From NCBI GenBank assembly GCA_007258455.2, contig VDFB02262731.1:124001-188000 (forward strand): DNA of 64,000 bases, in the 5' to 3' direction. Positions 60,040-64,000 of this stretch are shown piece by piece. Numbering within the stretch: the first letter of the stretch is position 1; every line of letters starts with the position of its first letter. A program made the position numbers and the translations under genes. The DNA comes from Sequoia sempervirens (Eukaryota; Streptophyta; Pinopsida; Cupressales; Cupressaceae). A model generated the notes under the pieces. It saw only the letters and a list, made by a program, of their open reading frames with translations. It was not told the origin of the DNA and did no database searches.

Positions 60040-60920
60040 ATTACCTTTGGCTAATAAAATCTAACTCTTCTTCAATTTGATACATTCTTCTCTATTTGTT
60101 TTTTTATCTCTAGAAGCAAGTTGCATTCACCAGCAAAGTGTTTCTTTTTATAAATCCCACATATTTCAGGTTTGTTTAAAGGACATTCTTTTTGCAGGTG
60201 TTTTTCTCTACATTTAGAGTTGTAGATGGATAAAGGTTCTAATGTAGTTGTGAATTTTCTATTGGTTTGTGAACCATCTAACATGGTCTTAAGGTGGATC
60301 AAGATGTTAGTTTAAAATTGGAAAGCTCTTAATTTACCTTGGTGACATCCCGATTACTCTTCCCCAACCTAATCTTCCTAGTTCTAGGCCTTGTAGGAGA
60401 GTAGTTTCTATTAAGCTCTATTATCTCATCAAAGTCTAGTTTATTGATGTCTCCTTTTTCCCATAAGATTGAGGGCTTCATTGGAATCTTCACATATGCC
60501 CCTAAGATAGATTTTTTTTAATTTCTTTATCTAAGCAACTCCCACATCTCTTATGAACAAATAAGAAATGATCTAAATAATCTTCCATATTTTTATCCTC
60601 TAGTTGTTTCTTTCAAAAGAGTTCATCTTTTGTATCCCTAACGTGATAATAGTACTAATATTTTTTGAGGAACACAATCTCCATTCCATCCTAGCTTTGA
60701 ATCGAGTTAGGAACAAACCCCACAAACCATCACAAGGTCAATTCTTTTAAGCTATGTGAAAATAATTTTATTTTCTAATTATTAGTCCCATAGTATTAAG
60801 TTTGGTAGAGGACCTTAAATTTAAATAAAAAATAGTTAGAATCTTCCAAGGGTCAACCCTTAAAGGTAGGAAGGATTGAAGGAGATATATTTTTCATAGG
60901 TAGGATAAGGTTCCATATTG
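60040..60920 (-). pseudogene. Outer gypsy gag, degenerate
   Basis: Read on the minus strand from about 60,900, fragments match the Retrotrans_gag domain in order. These are K-I-K-L-F-S-H-S-L-K-E-L near 60,760, then P-N-S-I-Q-S-W-D-G-M near 60,690, and D-T-K-D-E-L-F followed by E-D-Y-L-D-H-F near 60,600. The open frame 60072-60302 contains two zinc-knuckle-like motifs. One is C-x3-H-x4-C at about residues 32-41 (C-R-E-K-H-L-Q-K-E-C) and the second is C-x5-H-F-A-G-E-C at about 48-59, both altered. Position next to the PBS side of the 5' LTR fits gag. Confidence 0.78.
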
Positions 60921-61188
60921 TTTCCCTCTTGGTCTTCCTCTACAATGTTGTCATTGTCTACCATGTTAGCCTAAATTTCTTTGCCTAATTGATGTAATGG
61001 GCTATTGGGTGTCTCTAGTAGGTGTTCCTTTCTAACTCATACCTATCAATTCCTTCTCATTTTTATTTGGTAACTTCAAGTGGGTGTTTCCTAGTGAAAT
61101 AAACTAAGTCATCCCTAGGTCTACTCATGAACAATAAAGGCTCTTATAATCAATATTCAATTTCATATTAACACCTAGAAACTGTTAA

Positions 61189-61205
61189 TCCTTGGTAATG
61201 GTACA
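61189..61205 (-). other. Outer gypsy PBS, decayed tRNA-Asp type
   Basis: The minus strand reads TGTACCATTACCAAGGA, four bases (TTTT) inside the 5' LTR. Against TGGCGCCGTTGCCGGGGA it keeps the spacing pattern, with changes that are mostly G-to-A or C-to-T. Confidence 0.6.
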
Positions 61206-61209
61206 AAAA

Positions 61210-62495
61210 TGATGAGGTCATTGTTTTGTTTCAATAAGCTCATCATTTAATTCTTATCAATTTGGGTGGTGTTTAAGGCTATTTGCAATAGAATTTGAGT
61301 ACGTATTTGAGATCCTAATTTAATAATTTAAATTAGAATTAGATACTAGTCTATAATTGAAATTAGATTCTAATCTAGAAATTTCTAAGTGTAAACACAC
61401 ACATTGTGAGAATAGAAATATGCTTATCAACTTAATGTAAACACTCACACTGTAGAAATATATCTGCTTGCATCAAATACTAGAATTGAAATTGTAGAAA
61501 TAAAATATTCTATAAGGAACATTTTCTTGAGGTGAAATGTAGAATGTAAGGTTAAAAAGAAGATATTTTTGTATTTTTATGAAATTAATACCTATAGGTT
61601 AGTTAAACAATCAAGTCATAAAATAGCATAATATTTGACTATATGAAATACAATGTATAAGAAAGTACCAAGAGATGATAATTCCTTTTGGTGAGTGGGT
61701 CCAACTCCCATTTTGAACCAACACATTACATAGAAATAACTGCCAATTTTATTCTCTTTATTAATAGAACAATGGATTACATTGAACTTATTATTACCAT
61801 TGAAAGGATACATACTATTTTACTAGATAAGCTAAGAGAGAGACTTGCCTACTATACCCCTTTCTCTTATTACCTTCCACTTTTAAATAAGTAAGGTCTT
61901 TTCTCCATTTTATTTTTAATTTAATGAACAATCTATTCATTTGCCTACTAGAGATTAGTTTCAATTTTGTGTTAAGGCTTGTTATCAATCATGAGTCTAG
62001 GGGGGCATGAAGTGATCTAGTTTGATTTATCTTGGACTAAGAGATGAATACCTTAAAAATTAGAAAAGGAAAATTCATAGAACAAGGCGTTATTGACATA
62101 ATGAATAAAAGTCTATATGGAAACTACATACACAATTCAAAAGATAGGAAGTTGACTTAGGACCTAGATTTAATGTCCATGAATCCAAGGACAAGTGATA
62201 TTTCCTTTATCTACTCCTTTAAACTAGAAGAAATATAATGCTACATGTTTTGGAACTACCCAACTTAGTCTAAGCTAGTTGAGTTAACTTTGGAGCCAAT
62301 TTTGTCTATTTTAGAGCCAATCTCAACTATCCAACACTTGTGAAAACCATTCCTTTTTTTAGCTCCATGTCATGTAACTATGTCTAATAGCTTAAATTTT
62401 AATTAGTTCTGCAATTTTATCCATAATACAAATGTATTTCAACTAGAAACATGAAAATTTTAAATAAACCATTAGACATCTTTATTGTCTCATCA
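61210..62495 (-). repeat. Outer gypsy 5' LTR
   Basis: 1286 bp. It begins TGATGAGGTCATTG on the plus strand and ends GTCTCATCA, followed by TSD CCTCT at 62496-62500. It aligns with 26402-27824 with many substitutions and indels. Confidence 0.83.
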
Positions 62496-62500
62496 CCTCT

Positions 62501-64000
62501 TCTCATATATTAATCAAGGTTTCATGGGAGCCTCATTGTATGTTTTTAGAGGATGTATGTTCATGAGATGTTGGATTGATCAACACACTTAATAAGAAGC
62601 AAACAATTATCTAAATAGTTTCGTAGTCTTGTCTTTGTTTGCTCATCCTTCTTAATTATGTGCATGCTTATCTTTATTGATTATTAAAAGGTGAGTTGTT
62701 AAGCTCTCATTAGTCAATGGATGGGTGTGTACTATTGGATTATGGTGGGATTTTAAAAAGATTTATGTATTTTAAAGTTTTGACATTTCCTCTTTCTCAT
62801 GTTCTCTATGATGTTAGAGTTAGCTTAGAGTAGGTAGGGAACTAACCCTTGATATAGATATTGCCTTGCTGGTCACTCATTGGCCTACAATATCATCCAT
62901 TGTTGGTGGTCCATGCATATAATTTTGGCTTCTAGAAATGGGGGTCATCTAGATTTCATAAAAAATAACATCAATATAGGGTGTGTTGTGGTGAAGAACA
63001 TTCTTTTGATGCATACGATTTTCTTCCATATGATTAACTTCACAATGTGAGGGAGTTGTAGGCTCATGAGTGTGCTCAATGTTTATCTTCTCTTTATTTT
63101 TAACTTCTTGGATATTATGTTTGATTTTAGTGCATCTATCTATAAAAATGTCCATGTATGCAATGGAAGGCACACAATCACTTAGCCTTGTGTGGTGCAA
63201 GCTTGGATTTATCCATCTCTTTGATAAGAGGTGATGTAATGATGCCAAGTTTAAAAAAAATTCTAATACCTTATGTAACACCTCTCTAGCTCCAACCTGC
63301 GTAAGATAGCATTTTTATTATGATTTGGTATTCTAACTGTTAAATGTTGTTATAATGAGATTAGACATTGATGATTATGGGAAAGGTTATCATGATTAGT
63401 TATTATTATGGACTACATGCTTATATGTTTATATAATGTTATCATTGCTTTTGTATGATTATGGATAGGAAAGGGATGATGTCATAACACTCGTATCTGA
63501 GAGGCTTACAATATCATGACCCTCTTCCTGATGATTGATGTTGCTTTGAATATATAATATATGTTATATGCATGTGTACTTTGACGTGTAATTGGAGTGA
63601 TGTAGGTATTGAGTTATGACTCCGCCTGGATCCACAAGCCTAAGCATACTCGTATTCCCTAATGGTGGTTACTAGAGGTAGTTACAGGCCAAACGTCCCC
63701 TACCCTAGCCCACTGTACCTTGTTAGTGTAGTGTTCCCTTGTTGTTGTCTTACCATCCAGTTACCTAACAATAACGTCCAGAGCACCTTCCAGTCACATG
63801 TGGTTTACGAGTATGTCTTGTTGAGGTATTTTGTTATGGTTTCCATTAATCTGTTATGTGGCTATTAATTTTGGTTGTCAGTGTTATGATGTGGTTTCAT
63901 AGATGGTATTTTATAGTGTTTTATTGATGGGAGATTTGAATGGTTATATCCTTGAGGTTTTAAATATGCTGTTTTAAGTGATTTTTATTGATCATTAAAG
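62501..64000. other. Right flank, no recognised gene
   Basis: This is the continuation of the target sequence that ends at 26396. The 110-residue frame 62949-63281 (minus) is His/Asn/Lys-rich and unrecognised. 63,290-64,000 is less AT-rich and has a compact C-rich patch (63,620-63,790) that could be part of an LTR, but no partner or PBS is in the window. Confidence 0.4.

Larger units (their letters stand above)
26402..62495 (-). mobile_element. Outer Ty3/gypsy element (Athila-type PBS), split by nested insertions
   Basis: The same 5-bp duplication CCTCT lies at 26397-26401 and 62496-62500. The LTRs inside it (26402-27824 and 61210-62495) are homologous, with TGATGAGGTCAT at one end. The right LTR has a decayed tRNA-Asp-type PBS beside it and the left LTR a polypurine tract, so the element reads on the minus strand. 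Between them are gag (about 60,072-60,900), protease (55,560-55,900), RT plus RNase H (53,600-54,950) and integrase (52,830-53,470), in gypsy order. The 36-kb span contains a Tat element, a short pol-less element and probably a third insert. Athila affiliation rests on the PBS type and the long region after integrase and is tentative. Confidence 0.85.

Overview
The window is nuclear DNA of a land plant. I infer a large-genome seed plant, possibly a gymnosperm, because everything recognisable is old, nested retrotransposon sequence in an AT-rich background; the species cannot be named from the sequence. I found no intact host gene, no tRNA or rRNA gene and no CRISPR array. Every coding signal is a decayed retroelement protein or a gene carried by one.

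Layout. (1) 1-12,500: AT-rich sequence with a 270-bp hairpin palindrome (1999-2268), a minus-strand LTR with its tRNA-iMet primer-binding site (3743-4176), two copies of another LTR-like repeat (4978 and 10473), a gag remnant (9755-10024) and a tRNA-derived SINE with a perfect 18-bp target-site duplication (9126-9320). (2) 12,865-14,743: an L1-type LINE on the minus strand with a 14-bp duplication, carrying an ORF1-like gene and a 3' tail but no ORF2. (3) 15,378-23,157: a complete but dead Ty1/copia element on the minus strand with both LTRs, PBS, PPT, gag-PR-IN-RT-RNaseH remnants and TSD TGAAA. (4) 23,158-26,396: nothing recognised. (5) 26,397-62,500: a 36-kb nest. Its outer layer is a minus-strand Ty3/gypsy element (Athila-type PBS, LTRs 26402-27824 and 61210-62495, TSD CCTCT). 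Inside it sit a plus-strand Tat-lineage gypsy (29354-44621, TSD ATTTG), a short minus-strand element without pol (45516-48754, TSD AGTAG) and an unassigned GC-richer block with minisatellites (about 56,051-58,949). (6) 62,501-64,000: nothing recognised.

The most notable content is in the Tat element. Between integrase and the 3' LTR it carries, in antisense, a 629-codon reading frame for a plant mobile domain (PMD) protein. That frame has no frameshift but twelve in-frame stops, ten TAG, two TGA and no TAA, which fits decay by cytosine deamination at methylated sites. The same element has a G-patch domain after its protease and a second RNase H domain. All three pol-bearing elements have lost the RT catalytic Asp-Asp pair (YVND, YVDN, YMD-stop).

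LTR divergence agrees with the nesting: the Tat LTR overlap differs at about 9 of 232 positions, the short element by roughly a tenth by eye, and the copia and outer gypsy LTRs by more.
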